Shown here in pieces: positions 52,074 through 64,000 of a stretch of DNA of 64,000 nucleotides. Source of the stretch: Pollenia angustigena (lineage: Eukaryota; Arthropoda; Insecta; Diptera; Polleniidae); the NCBI GenBank assembly GCA_930367215.1, contig OV884060.1, positions 205,595,253-205,659,252 on the forward strand, given 5' to 3'. Every line of letters begins with the position of its first letter. Position 1 is the first letter of the stretch. The notes under the pieces are model-generated. The model was not told the DNA's origin. It worked only from the letters and a program-made list of their open reading frames with translations, and made no database searches. A program made the position numbers and the translations under genes.

Positions 52074-53657
52074 TATACCCTCCACCACAATTAGTTGTGA
52101 AGAGGGTATATTAAGTTTGTCATTCCGTGTGAAACTTTTTTATTATTCATCTCAGACCCTCTAAAGTATATATATTCTGGGTCCATGAGTAATTTTAAGT
52201 CGATTTAGCCATGTCCGTCTGTCTGTCCGTCTGTTGAAAACGCGCTCACTTTCGAAAAACTCAAAAGAAATAAACAAACTTGGTGTCAAATTGCTTGTAC
52301 TTATCCTAAGCAGTTTGGGATTGATATCCATCAAAATCGGTTTAATAGGATCTGAGCTATGAATCAAAATGTAGAACCACCGCCTAAAAAAAATTGATAA
52401 TTTTGTTACAAAAACTAACATAAATGGTGGAAAAATGCACAGAATGATATAAGATTTCGCAATAGTTCGTTTTATTTAACTGGAAATCACGCTGTAAAAT
52501 TTCTTGAAGATACGTCCATGATTTACCCTAGGCCTCATATAAGCCCTACTCCCGGACAACAGTATAGTAAGCCTAAAACCCTAACTAACAATGCTATCAT
52601 AACAAATTTTGGCACGTCACAGTTAAATAGGACTAGAAATGAAACTAATAAGTTTCGTGAAGGTCGGTCCATAATTTACCATAGACCCCATATAAAACCT
52701 ACTTCCAGAAAACAGTTTAGTACGCCTAAATCCGTAAACAAAAATGCTATCATAACATAATTTGGTACATCAAAATTTTTTAGAACTAAAAATAAGACTG
52801 TGAAATTTCGTGAAGATCGGTCCATAATTTACCATAGGCCCCATATAAACCTTACTCCCGGAAAAGAGCTTAGTACGCCTAAATACGTAAAAAATAATGC
52901 TATCATAACAAAATTTGGAACATATAAGTTTTACAGGACTAGAAATAAGACTGTGAAATTTCGTGAAGATCAGTTCATAATTTACCCTAGGCCCCATATA
53001 AACCTTACTCCCGGAAAACAGCTTAGTACGCCTGAAAACGTAAAAACTAACGCTATCATAACAAAATTTGATACATCACAGTTTTATAGAACTAGAAATG
53101 ACACTGTGAAATTTGGTGAAGATCGGTGCATAACTTACCATAGGCCTCATATAAAGCCCACTCTGGTAAAATAATTAAATACGCGGTAAACTTTCTTCCA
53201 GTTTAGCTTCATATGGCCAGAAAATGCAATTTTGTGATATACGGTCCATAATTTTCCTTAGATTCCATTTTAGCAGCCTTCTGAAATTTACTGCAAACGC
53301 TTAAACTAATTGCACCGCTGTATTGAAATTTATGTTTTTAATACCAGAAATCGTTCTCAGAATTTGGGATGATTGGTTCATAGCTTACCATGGCTTTTAT
53401 ATAATTTGCTCTCTTGAAAATCATTTAAGTTCATCTTAAACTGATATTCTACTCAAACTTTTTAAAATTGATTCTGATTGTCGATCAATAATTTTATATA
53501 GGTCTAAACCGCAACAAATTTTAATGCAGATGTCTGTTTTTACAAAGATTATAATAATAAATAGACATCATACAGATATTAGTCCTAAAACATTCGAAGT
53601 GTCGGTGGAGGGTATCAAAGATTCGGCACAGCCGAATATAGCACTCTAACTTGTTTT
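52074..53657 (+). mobile_element. DINE-1/INE-1-like element, longest intact copy
   Basis: 5' TATACCCTCCACCACAATTA, core 'AAGTATATATATTCTGGG' and 'TCGATTTAGCCATGTCCGTC', then about five tandem units of roughly 155 bp (GTGAAGATCGGTCCATAA ... CTTACTCCCGGAAAA). The 3' end is the hairpin 'ATTCGGCACAGCCGAAT' and CTAACTTGTTTTT. It gives the empty-site reference for the 15-kb insertion. Confidence 0.9.
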
Positions 53658-53744
53658 TATTTACAAATTATTTAAAATGTTTTCTTTTACAAGCAAACCG
53701 TTTGTATGTAATTTGTCTGTTATTGTAAAAGTGATAAGACCTTA

Positions 53745-53926
53745 AGGCTCAGTTAGCCGGGAGTAATAGTAACTTATTCTAACCGTAAAAAAGTAAGGCC
53801 AATCTAATTTCTTACAGATTGAGACGTAACATCTTACTGCAAACCATAATCGTTCTAATTGCTTTACATACAACAAAATGAAGCAGGTGATTTGCAATGT
53901 TACTGTTACTCCCGGCTAACTGACCT
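53745..53926. mobile_element. PIF-type MITE, duplication TTA
   Basis: AGGCTCAGTTAGCCGGGAGT ... ACTCCCGGCTAACTGACCT lies between TTA (53742-53744) and TTA (53927-53929). 182 bp. Confidence 0.85.
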
Positions 53927-53929
53927 TTA

Positions 53930-55160
53930 ATCATCGTCATAAAATATTTACATTGCTTTTTCGCCTTAGTGCTGCCAAGTTTATTTTCAATTTGAGAATA
54001 GCATTTGATAACAAATTGATAAAACATTGTTTGTCAAATATTAAATTCAAATTTGGAAATGACGAATTGAAATTTTCAAATCAAACCATTGAAAAATGTT
54101 TGAGGACTGTGCTTGATATGAAATGATTAAGACATTTTATATCCAAGGTTTGACTTCGTGTTTGCTGGAATCAAGAATGATAGAATGAAGATGACGTAGT
54201 TTGACCATGCCAATGCTTGCCAATTCTTAAAGTCCCTAAGATTCGCGAATTTTTTTTATAAGAAATGTATGCACTTTATTAGTTATTAGCCAATAAAAAT
54301 GCCAATTCGCGTTACGTCATTTGTCCAACATGCGCAGAATATTTAAAATTTGTTTTTGGGATGGCTTAAAGAGCCAGTTGTGAACACGTAAACGTTGCGG
54401 TCGACTTTAATGGTTAGTAGTTACTAAAAATACATAAACGTTTAGAAATGTGTTAGAAAGAAAACAGAAAATTTGTCAAGATTTGTAAAATTTATAATTT
54501 TAGATTTAGCTATTTGTGCGTTTTGGAAAAAACGAACATTCATTGATGGGATTAATGGGATTTGCTTTATCAACAAACATAAAGTTCTTTAACAGCTGAT
54601 ATGTAAAAACGGAGAAAAATTTTAATTTAACCAGGTTCATTCGCAACGTCATGTTTACGTCAGAGTACCTTATACATAAGCTTGGTAAAGAAAACTGTAC
54701 AGCTGATCCGCAACGTTTATATTGACGTTTAAGTAACGATAATCTTATTTCTAAAATTCTTGGCTGCAATTGTGTTTCTACTGCATACCTTTAAAGATCT
54801 ACATACATACTTAACTATACAGTTCTAAATTACCATTAATTTTGTTGTTTTGATTGTGCTATAAAGTTTAATAAAATTTGAATAATTTATAGTAGTGTCT
54901 ATTTGTGTTTGTTTTTTCTTTTCTTTTTTGGTATCAAAAAAAAGACTATTATAGATATAGAGAAACTCCGCAGTGATCGCAGAGAATATAAATGTTATTT
55001 TGTTTTCACCCACATATTAATATTTGTCGTCAACTAAAACGCAAAAGACCCTATCTAAAATTTTGAAAATTTTACAGGAGAAGCAAAAATTATTTAAAAT
55101 AATAAATTGCTTTAAACTGTTTTTAATTTATTTGTCTTCTAGTTTTCTTGTAAAACCTAC
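53930..55160. other. Intergenic AT-rich DNA
   Basis: 'CGTAAACGTTGCGG' near 54390 and 'CCGCAACGTTTAT' near 54708 hint at an old palindromic element. No gene is seen. Confidence 0.4.
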
Positions 55161-55408
55161 CAGGGGTCTAAATCTGGCAGTCGTGATCGAATTCTTTTTC
55201 GATTCGAAAGCAATTTTATTTGTAATTCTTTCAGTCGATACTGAACGAATCAAAATTGTTTTTTCATTGTAGAGAAAACATAAATAAAGGCTTTACAACA
55301 ATGAAAAATAATTTCGATTCGTTTAATATCGACTAAAAGAAATAGAAATGAAATTGCCTTTATAATCGAAAAATTATTAGATCACGACTGCCAAAATTAG
55401 CCCTCAGT
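55161..55408. mobile_element. Palindromic MITE with AGGG-TAA ends
   Basis: 'CTGGCAGTCGTGATCGAATT' near 55173 pairs with 'TAGATCACGACTGCCAAAAT' near 55385. The ends are AGGGGTCTAAA and TTAGCCCTC. ATTTCGATTCGTTTAATATC words pair inside. Confidence 0.7.
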
Positions 55409-55847
55409 TGTTTTGACAAATGACAATGTTGCATATTATGCAAACTGTTAGTAAGGCCTTAGAGCGTTAACCATATAAACTTTTGTTGATAGGGCCGTTT
55501 GTTTTTTGCTCATAAAATCGCACATTGTGATCGAAAGATTCCAAAATTTTTTGAAAAAATTTGTGTTAATGCAATTCATAAGAATCAATGAAAAAGTCGA
55601 TTTTCAATTTTTCTTTAGTTAGGGCCTTTTTGGTTTTAGGTAACGTTATGAACATTCGTATATGTATGTTTGGCTATTACTATAACTAAATATATGTTTG
55701 TTTCTGTACGAAAATATGCGAATGCTTTATGTTAGATCGGAGGTTTGTTTTTTTTAATAGTATTTGCCGTGATTTCATGTTAAAAGTATTCTTATGCTCA
55801 AAAAAAACACGTGCCTAATAACGTCAGTATACATACATACATACATA

Positions 55848-56978
55848 CACGCAGAGAAAAAATATGGTTGGGCATGGTTACGGCAACAACACTATGTTTA
55901 ATGTAACAATATATTGTTGTCCTACACAAATAATTGTTATTTTTATTTAATATCAACAATATTATAGTTACTGTAAACATATCAATGTTTATCGCAATTA
56001 TGAATTTGAGTATTGTTGACCGAAAAATAATTATTTTTCTAACAACTTAATTATGATAACTTTCTAAACATATTATATTGCTCACAACCATATCATGATA
56101 TTTAATAGCCATAACATGATAACTTTCTATACATTTATCATATTTTGTTAAAGATGCAATCAAAATATTTTTACTCTAATCATATTATGTTGGCGCCATT
56201 TGTAAAATAATTTTGAAGCAGTTGTATCGTTTTTTTTTTTATTTGTGAGCGGTTAAACTATTTAAAGATAAAATTCCATAAAAAAAATAAGTTTAAAGAA
56301 ATTAAAAAAATTAAAATATTAGCGGAGTTCATTCGGTATTAGTGATGTAATAGTGCAAATGCAAAATATCATAGTTTTTTTGTAAAATCCAGCAACAAAA
56401 CACACAGAGATTTCGTTATATTTTATAAAAGTGCTACGATATTTCATCAACATCTTAAAATCGAAGAATGGACACACGCGGTTGCCCATAAAAACCACAG
56501 ATTTTTCATTTGCTCTTTTGCAAGCTTTATATTGAACTCCGCTATTTGATTAACATTAAGAAAAATTGTAAAAAGCCACAAAATAAAAAATCGATGCAAA
56601 AATATTTTAATTTATTTTGTATTTTTATGACAGCTATGAAAGGTGCTGTATCATAATATGATTGCTTCTAAATTTATTATGATTAACATGATGATAATAT
56701 GATTACTTCTTAGCTTATTATGATTACCATGACAATAATATGATTAATTTCTTAGCTTATTATGATTAACATGACAATAATTTGATTACTTCTTAACTTA
56801 TTATGATTAACAGAATAATAATATGATTAAGGAAAAATATTATGATGTAATGGTACGAGTATATTTAGTCATAATATGATTCAATAATAATCTTAATATG
56901 GTGACTACAATCATAATTCTTATCATAATATGTTGCTCTTAGAATATGTTTACCACAACCATGTTTTTTCTTTGCGTG
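55848..56978 (+). mobile_element. TA-inserting TIR element, left member of inverted pair
   Basis: CACGCAGAGAAAAAATATGG starts at 55848 and CCATGTTTTTTCTTTGCGTG ends at 56978, flanked by TA. It is 1131 bp, with many ATCATATTATGATT words and no coding. Confidence 0.8.
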
Positions 56979-57180
56979 TACATACATACATACATACATA
57001 CATACATAAATACATACATACATACATACATACATACATACATACATACATACATACATACATACATACATACATACATACATACATACATACATACATA
57101 CATACATACATACATACATACATACATACATACATACATACATACATACATACATACATACATACATTCATACATAAGTA
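56979..57180. repeat. (CATA)n microsatellite
   Basis: About 200 bp of CATA repeats with rare interruptions, between the two inverted elements. A short CATA run also lies at 55830-55847. Confidence 0.95.
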
Positions 57181-57205
57181 CATATATATTTTGGCAAGAT
57201 AAGTA

Positions 57206-58335
57206 CACGCAAAGAAAAAACATGGTTGTGGTAAACATATTCTAAGAGCAACATATTATGATAAGAATTATGATTGTAGTCACCATATTAAGATTATTAT
57301 TGAATCATATTATGACTAAATATACTCGTACCATTACATCATAATATTTTTCCTTAATCATATTATTATTCTGTTAATCATAATAAGTTAAGAAGTAATC
57401 AAATTATTGTCATGTTAATCATAATAAGCTAAGAAATTAATCATATTATTGTCATGGTAATCATAATAAGCTAAGAAGTAATCATATTATCATCATGTTA
57501 ATCATAATAAATTTAGAAGCAATCATATTATGATACAGCACCTTTCATAGCTGTCATAAAAATACAAAATAAATTAAAATATTTTTGCATCGATTTTTTA
57601 TTTTGTGGCTTTTTACAATTTTTCTTAATGTTAATCAAATAGCGGAGTTCAATATAAAGCTTGCAAAAGAGCAAATGAAAAATCTGTGGTTTTTATGGGC
57701 AACCGCGTGTGTCCATTCTTCGATTTTAAGATGTTGATGAAATATCGTAGCACTTTTATAAAATATAACGAAATCTCTGTGTGTTTTGTTGCTGGATTTT
57801 ACAAAAAAACTATGATATTTTGCATTTGCACTATTACATCACTAATACCGAATGAACTCCGCTAATATTTTAATTTTTTTAATTTCTTTAAACTTATTTT
57901 TTTTATGGAATTTTATCTTTAAATAGTTTAACCGCTCACAAATAAAAAAAAAACGATACAACTGCTTCAAAATTATTTTACAAATGGCGCCAACATAATA
58001 TGATTAGAGTAAAAATATTTTGATTGCATCTTTAACAAAATATGATAAATGTATAGAAAGTTATCATGTTATGGCTATTAAATATCATGATATGGTTGTG
58101 AGCAATATAATATGTTTAGAAAGTTATCATAATTAAGTTGTTAGAAAAATAATTATTTTTCGGTCAACAATACTCAAATTCATAATTGCGATAAACATTG
58201 ATATGTTTACAGTAACTATAATATTGTTGATATTAAATAAAAATAACAATTATTTGTGTAGGACAACAATATATTGTTACATTAAACATAGTGTTGTTGC
58301 CGTAACCATGCCCAACCATATTTTTTCTCTGCGTG
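57206..58335 (-). mobile_element. TA-inserting TIR element, right member of inverted pair
   Basis: Near-identical reverse copy of 55848-56978, 1130 bp, starting CACGCAAAGAAAAAACATGG and ending TTTTTTCTCTGCGTG, also flanked by TA. Confidence 0.8.
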
Positions 58336-58843
58336 TAGCAATGGAAGCGCCAGCACATTTTATGACCAAAAACGTAAGTATTTTATTAAAGACTACTTAT
58401 AGGTATATGAATTACACGGTTCTATATACATTCATAGGACATAGGGTTTTCTATTCGGGGAAAAAACTACCGGAAAACATATTTTAAAAATGTCTCTAAA
58501 AAATTATGATCTGAGTTTAAAAATTTTGTGACGCTTATAAATAGACTCATTCGTCTTCAAAAACAGCATATTGTATTGTAATTTCTCACTAGAATCGCAA
58601 AATAAAATAAATACCTAGGTATGTTATTAAAATTTTTCTTACTATTTTCAAAAGAAATTTTAAATTTGGTCAGAAAAATTCAATAAAAGAAATATGTATT
58701 AACTTTTTCAGGTTATGTTTTTTAATTTGGGGATTTTTTTAATTTTTTGGGGACAAGGAAAAACGCACCTGGCAGCCCTGCAAATATGTTCCATCTCGAA
58801 AAGCTTTTTCACTTTCATTAATTCTTAATATTGGCTGCTATTA
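58336..58843. other. Intergenic AT-rich DNA
   Basis: Nothing is recognised. Confidence 0.5.
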
Positions 58844-59006
58844 AAGGCCGTTACACACTATCCCACAAAGTCTTTCGTATTTTATGAAAATGCTTCCCTG
58901 ATCTAATTATTGTTTATAAATTTTCAAAAAACAATAACAACTTATCATGACAGGGTTACATTTTCATAAAATACGTAAGACTTTGTGGGATAGTGTGAAA
59001 CGGCCT
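58844..59006. mobile_element. PIF-type MITE, duplication TTA
   Basis: AAGGCCGTTACACACTATCC ... GGATAGTGTGAAACGGCCT lies between TTA (58841-58843) and TTA (59007-59009). 'CACAAAGTCTT' and 'TTTTCATAAAATACG' extend the stem. Confidence 0.85.
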
Positions 59007-59148
59007 TTAGTAAAGTCTATCTCCGCATTTTTTCCTTCCCGGGAAATAATTTTGAAATTCCCGAAATTCCAGAAAATCCGAATTTCGTAAAAACAAAAAA
59101 GAAACTATTTTACAGTTTTGGAACGAACTGAAATATCGAAAATCCTAA

Positions 59149-59275
59149 CATAGGGTCTTCACCTGACAATTTTTTGTCATACCAAACGTCTATAAAAAAA
59201 ACTCAAAAATTTTTGTCAGCGTTTTTTTAATATGAAGTCTATTATGACAAAAAATTGTCAGATGAAGACCCCATG
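59149..59275. mobile_element. PIF-type MITE, duplication TAA
   Basis: CATAGGGTCTTCACCTGACA ... TGTCAGATGAAGACCCCATG lies between TAA (59146-59148) and TAA (59276-59278). 127 bp. Confidence 0.85.
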
Positions 59276-59278
59276 TAA

Positions 59279-60739
59279 CGCATTGAGTTTATCATTAATA
59301 AGATGAAAGTATTTGAAGATAAAAAACAAATCTACTTAGTTTTTTAGACAAAGTCTTGGCAAGAGTACGAAAACCAGAAATAAGGAAGAAACCTGTAAAT
59401 AAATGTAAAATTGATAATCAATTGTTTCCTGAAATTTGCACACAATTCTCTCGAATGAGGACACGTTTGGTCGATTATGCTGAAAAAAAAATCACGAAGT
59501 TCACGAAATGCATTTGGATTTGAAAAACCATTTTCGTAAAAGGCATCAACAATCTTCTTAACGCGCTGCTCAATTATTTACCTCTCCATGGTTGACGTTG
59601 TCAAAAACTGAAACACAGAAATGCCAAATAAAATTAGGAAAAAAAACTTGACTTGACACAATTGACATCATGCATTACAGTTGGATCACACTTTAATAAT
59701 CGTTTTTAAGAGGTTTCAGCAATCAATGTGAATCAAATTGCTGTGAGTATTAATTCTTTAAAAAATTAACAATATTTCGGCTTAATTTTGCACCCGCTGA
59801 TAAATTATAGTACTTGATATCGATATGATTTTTCGAAAGTGTGCACAGAAAAAATGTTCACCAAAATTTTTTCAATTAATTCAACAATGCTGTTTCAAAA
59901 ATTTCTTTTAATTGTTCTAATAGAAAATACAAATTTTAATGTTTGTGTGTATATTTGTAAATATGATACCATACACACAACCTTCAAGATATTTTGAAGT
60001 TTCAAGCAAATTTTTAATTGTTTCAATTAACTGTCTTGGTTGAAAAAAAAATATTTTGATTAGTGTTTACGTTTTAAATCTCTTGCTGGTGGTCACATTT
60101 CAATTAAACCTATTCAACAGCAAGAAATCTCAAAATTACAAATATTTTAATTGATATGATCAATTTGTTTGCAGGCGGAAAATCAGGGCGGAATTTAATT
60201 AATAGTAAAAATTTCTAACTAATATGTTAATTGAAGTTGGTTCTTCGATTTTTTATTGTGTGATTCAACAATAATCAAGAAAAATGTTAAATATTAGGAT
60301 TTTCTTTTTTCATACTCCTTTTGAAGGCCTAACAGTAAATAATCAAAATCTTAAAAATTAAATTTAAAAAATAGTCCCACTCTAATATGTGCACACTATC
60401 GAAAAAGAAAGGCAGTTTTGTTAAAATTTTCGCTTGCTCGATATTGTGGACGGTATTTTCTGTCAGTCCCACTGCATATAACTTTGTGGTTGGCTGTTAA
60501 CTGGCGAAATTTTTGACTGCCACTCCGAAGATCCATTTTTGAACTTTCATTCTGTTTTTTCAACAATTTGTTTTCGATTTCTGGGATTAAATGTTTTAAG
60601 TTTTGTATCATGTACAAAAGTTCGTGTGAGAAATTAAATTGAAAACAACAATAAAATACGAAATTTTGTTTTTATTCTCTAAAAACAGCCAGTTAAACTT
60701 GACTTACTCTGAAACCTTTTTTCATTTTAAAAATTACTT
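59279..60739. other. Intergenic region 3' of gene B
   Basis: 59845-60275 starts CACAGAAAAAATGTTCACC and ends TTTTTTATTGTGTG, a possible weak TIR element. No gene was found. Confidence 0.4.
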
Positions 60740-60745
60740 TTTATT
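60740..60745 (-). promoter_or_regulatory. Polyadenylation signal of gene B
   Basis: AATAAA on the minus strand, about 100 bp after the gene B stop. Confidence 0.45.
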
Positions 60746-60843
60746 AAATAATTTAAAGACTTTACAAAACTGTACATTTTTATAACAAAAAAAAAAAAAG
60801 CAAAAAAAAACTTTCTACAAATATTCTCCAAAAATATTCGAAT

Positions 60844-61417
60844 CTAAGACTTTTGTTCTGGACACGATGGCCTTTGATAATTGTAAGTTATAAGTTGAGG
60901 GGCATTAGTTGGCACACCGCTGTATTGCACATTACCTAAGGACTGTGCGGGCTGTTCAATATTTTTCCGACTAATATCCCTACACAAAGTATAAATGGCA
61001 AAGATAATTGCAAATTCAATACCTTTAAATAAAAAAAAGGAAAATATTTAAAAGTTGTAAACAAAACCAAACATTCCATCTTACCAAGAATAAGTAAACT
61101 TAATAATAAATCCAAAATTAATGTTCCAACTGCCACATCATCTACAATATTTGCGATAAATTCAAGGACCTTTTGTCCACAATTTAAGAAAAATCCAAAA
61201 ACACTTAAGATCAACCAAGGGCACATTAACTGGTGACGTCTCTGCAATAATAGAAACAAAAACGTTAGCGTTCTTAAGTACATAATTAGGGGAACTTAGA
61301 GTCGAACTTTACCAACCTTGACAATACCCAAAATAAGCAGGCAACTTATTGCGGCCATTATTGGACATACTACCATTAATATGACCAAAAAGGTTTTTTT
61401 ATCACTTCCTCCTTCGA
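60844..61417 (-). CDS. Gene B: membrane protein, paralogue of gene A, 5' part missing
   Basis: Three exons on the minus strand, 61317-61417, 61085-61241 and 60844-61022, have GT-AG borders and phases 1, 0 and 1, identical to gene A. They encode 145 residues and a stop. 'KKTFLVILMVVCPIMAAI' is one membrane segment, 'RRHQLMCPWLILSVFGFF' opens the next (compare 'LKPWLIVNF' in gene A), and 'VGTLILDLLLSLLILG' with 'IEFAIIFAIYTL' forms the last. The cytosolic tail has a proline/tyrosine-rich stretch, 'VPTNAPQLITYNYQRP'. The first exon is expected upstream, beyond the 470-bp repeat array and outside the window. It looks like the small insect four-pass DUF4728-like family. Function is unknown. Confidence 0.7.
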
Positions 61418-61592
61418 CTACATAGCAAAAAAAAAAAAAAGTAATTGTTTAACTAATTTTTCATAATTAATAAATGTTTTTTATGAACTTTTAAACCAAT
61501 TTTTGACTATAACTTAATTAAAATATTATACGACTTTTATTTGATATTTTTTTTAATAAAGTTAAAAATATGACGAAAATAATAAACTAATA

Positions 61593-64000
61593 ATTTTAAT
61601 TTCAAAAGATTTTGTTATTTGTGCTTAATTCCCAGTTTTTATTCTTGATAAAAACACTTGAAATTTATTGTTGATGGGATAAGCTATTCCTATGCATTTC
61701 ACTGGTTGCTTAGGCCAGATCATCAGGAAACTTCATCCATAAAGATTTTAGACAAACTAAAGATATTAAACCAAATAAAACTGTTAAACGTATAAGACTT
61801 ATAGCAACAGTTTTACTTGTAACAATATCAAAGCTTGAACAAAATACATCAACAATAAAAAAGTGGGTTTATCTCGTCTTACACTCCCCACTACAATAAG
61901 TTGAAATTCTCTCAACATTAATTGTAGTTGTAAGTAGGTTAAGAAAAACAAAATAAAAAACAAACAACAACTTACAAAAGATGTTGTCAATTAAGTGTTT
62001 TTTTAGGCCGTGCACTTGCCTGTTTATTATCAAAAAGTAATTTCAATTTTTGGGAATAAAAAATTTTAATTTCAAAAGATTTTGTTATTTGTGCTTAATT
62101 CCCAGTTTTTATTCTTGATAAAAACACTTGAAATTTATTGTTGATGGGATAAGCTATTCCTATGCATTTCACTGGTTGCTTAGGCCAGATCATCAGGAAA
62201 CTTCATCCATAAAGATTTTAGACAAACTAAAGATATTAAACCAAATAAAACTGTTAAACGTATAAGACTTATAGCAACAGTTTTACTTGTAACAATATCA
62301 AAGCTTGAACAAAATACATCAACAATAAAAAAGTGGGTTTATCTCGTCTTACACTCCCCACTACAATAAGTTGAAATTCTCTCAACATTAATTGTAGTTG
62401 TAAGTAGGTTAAGAAAAACAAAATAAAAAACAAACAACAACTTACAAAAGATGTTGTCAATTAAGTGTTTTTTTAGGCCGTGCACTTGCCTGTTTATTAT
62501 CAAAAAGTAATTTCAATTTTTGGGAATAAAAAATTTTAATTTCAAAAGATTTTGTTATTTGTGCTTAATTCCCAGTTTTTATTCTTGATAAAAACACTTG
62601 AAATTTATTGTTGATGGGATAAGCTATTCCTATGCATTTCACTGGTTGCTTAGGCCAGATCATCAGGAAACTTCATCCATAAAGATTTTAGACAAACTAA
62701 AGATATTAAACCAAATAAAACTGTTATAGTACGTTTCCACTTACATGTTTTGGGCCACAAAACTAGTTTTGCAGCAAAACAAGTGTTTTGCTACTTGTTT
62801 TCCCATACATTTTTTATGTTCGAAAAGCTCAAACAAAAACTAGTTTTGCTCCAAAACATGTCGAAAATCATGAATACAACTCTGGGTTGTCCATTATTGG
62901 TGATTGACAATTTCGAAAAAGGTGACATATTTACCAAAATATCAAGAATTATTAAATAGGTTTATGCAACTCTCCAGCTGATTTATTTCTTTGCAGCGTA
63001 AAAATAATAAAATAATATAATAAAAAGGAAGTAAATTGTGTGCTTTTATATACGTACATATGTATATGTATATATGTGTATTAAAAAACAAACAAGGAAT
63101 TTTCATGTTGAAGAAAAATATTTTTTTTCAACACATATTTTTTTGGCTTTCATGTTTGTTTACAACATAAATGACAAATTGATTCGAAAATTCGAACACC
63201 AAAACCAGTTTTACATAATGGAAACACTTTGACACGTTTTGCCCAAAACAAGTTGTTTTGCTCATAGTGGAAACATAGTATTAAACGTATAAGACTTATA
63301 GCAACAGTTTTACTTGTAACAATATCAAAGCTTGAACAAAATACATCAACAATAAAAAAGTGGGTTTATCTCGTCTTACACTCCCCACTACAATTAGTTG
63401 AAATTCTCTCAACATTAATTGTAGTTGTAAGTAGGTTAAGAAAAACAAAATAAAAAACAAACAACAACTTACAAAAGATGTTGTCAATTAAGTGTTTTTT
63501 TAGGCCGTGCACTTGCCTGTTTATTATCAAAAAGTAATTTCAATTTTTGGGAATAAAAAATTTTAATTTCAAAAGATTTTGTTATTTGTGCTTAATTCCC
63601 AGTTTTTATTCTTGATAAAAACACTTGAAATTTATTGTTGATGGGATAAGCTATTCCTATGCATTTCACTGGTTGCTTAGGCCAGATCATCAGGAAACTT
63701 CATCCATAAAGATTTTAGACAAACTAAAGATATTAAACCAAATAAAACTGTTAAACGTATAAGACTTATAGCAACAGTTTTACTTGTAACAATATCAAAG
63801 CTTGAACAAAATACATCAACAATAAAAAAGTGGGTTTATCTCGTCTTACACTCCCCACTACAATTAGTTGAAATTCTCTCAACATTAATTGTAGTTGTAA
63901 GTAGGTTAAGAAAAACAAAATAAAAAACAAACAACAACTTACAAAAGATGTTGTCAATTAAGTGTTTTTTTAGGCCGTGCACTTGCCTGTTTATTATCAA
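61593..64000. repeat. 470-bp tandem repeat array
   Basis: About five near-identical 470-bp units. Landmark 'TTAGGCCGTGCACTTGCCTG' occurs near 62005, 62475, 63503 and 63973, and the array continues past the window edge. Each unit carries the hairpin ACTGTT...TATAAGACTTATA...AACAGT. A 554-bp MITE interrupts the array. It lies within the presumed first intron of gene B. Confidence 0.9.
62727..63280. mobile_element. PIF-type MITE in the 470-bp array, duplication TTA
   Basis: TAGTACGTTTCCAC ... GTGGAAACATAGTA lies between TTA (62724-62726) and TTA (63281-63283). The neighbouring repeat units show the empty site ACTGTTAAACG exactly. Words such as AAAACTAGTTTTG and CAAAACAAGT pair inside. Confidence 0.95.

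Noticed and set aside
56865..57245. Several long frames of repeating Tyr-Val-Cys-Met or His-Thr-Tyr-Ile
   Set aside because: They are translations of the CATA microsatellite.
61799..63957. Identical 63-codon frames repeated on the minus strand
   Set aside because: They recur only because the 470-bp unit is repeated; no coding character or start context.

Overview
The window is AT-rich eukaryotic nuclear DNA from a fly. Three things point to Diptera, Brachycera: spliced genes with GT-AG introns, many DINE-1/INE-1-like elements carrying the conserved 'AAGTATATATATTCT ... CCATGTCCGTCTG' core, and numerous hAT, PIF-type, Helitron, Jockey and Transib remnants. The exact family (perhaps calyptrate) is a guess. 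There are no bacterial genes, CRISPR arrays, rRNA or tRNA genes.

Two host genes can be assembled by splice phase. Gene A is on the + strand with exons at 7482-7647, 16177-16256, 16342-16510 and 47976-48094. It encodes a 177-aa, four-pass membrane protein, and its last intron is 31.5 kb long. Gene B is on the - strand with exons at 61317-61417, 61085-61241 and 60844-61022, and its first exon lies beyond the window. Gene B has the same exon phases and the same '(K)xxPWLI' exon as gene A, so the two look like convergent paralogues.

The centrepiece is a 15,179-bp element at 27025-42203 inside the last intron of gene A. It is an almost perfect palindrome of two arms of about 7.56 kb around a 66-bp spacer (34581-34646). 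A 9-bp direct duplication, ACTCCCGGA, flanks it and splits a DINE-1-like element. Each arm carries, from the outside in, a 37-bp terminal tandem repeat, an array of twelve 82-bp repeats, about 2 kb of AT-rich DNA, a 147-bp triple repeat, and a spliced gene. The gene encodes a family-B DNA polymerase with a C2H2 finger and an endonuclease-VII-like Cys/His module. Both polymerase copies are cut off just after motif C by the palindrome centre. I read this as a fold-back derivative of one end of a larger polymerase-encoding mobile element. The 9-bp target duplication differs from the 6 bp expected of Maverick/Polinton elements.

The rest is nested transposons, many bounded by target-site duplications I could read directly. 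There is a Transib (RAG1-like) element with 36-bp terminal inverted repeats and the duplication CGACG (3707-6569), broken by a Jockey insertion. Three hAT elements have 8-bp duplications (9732-13027, 18167-19938, 24794-25855). About a dozen palindromic MITEs insert at TAA/TTA. Several other elements insert at TA, including a near-identical inverted pair at 55848-58335 around a long CATA microsatellite. A Helitron holds a nested DINE (45541-46978), two tRNA-derived SINE copies are present, and a 470-bp tandem array (61593-64000) runs off the right edge.
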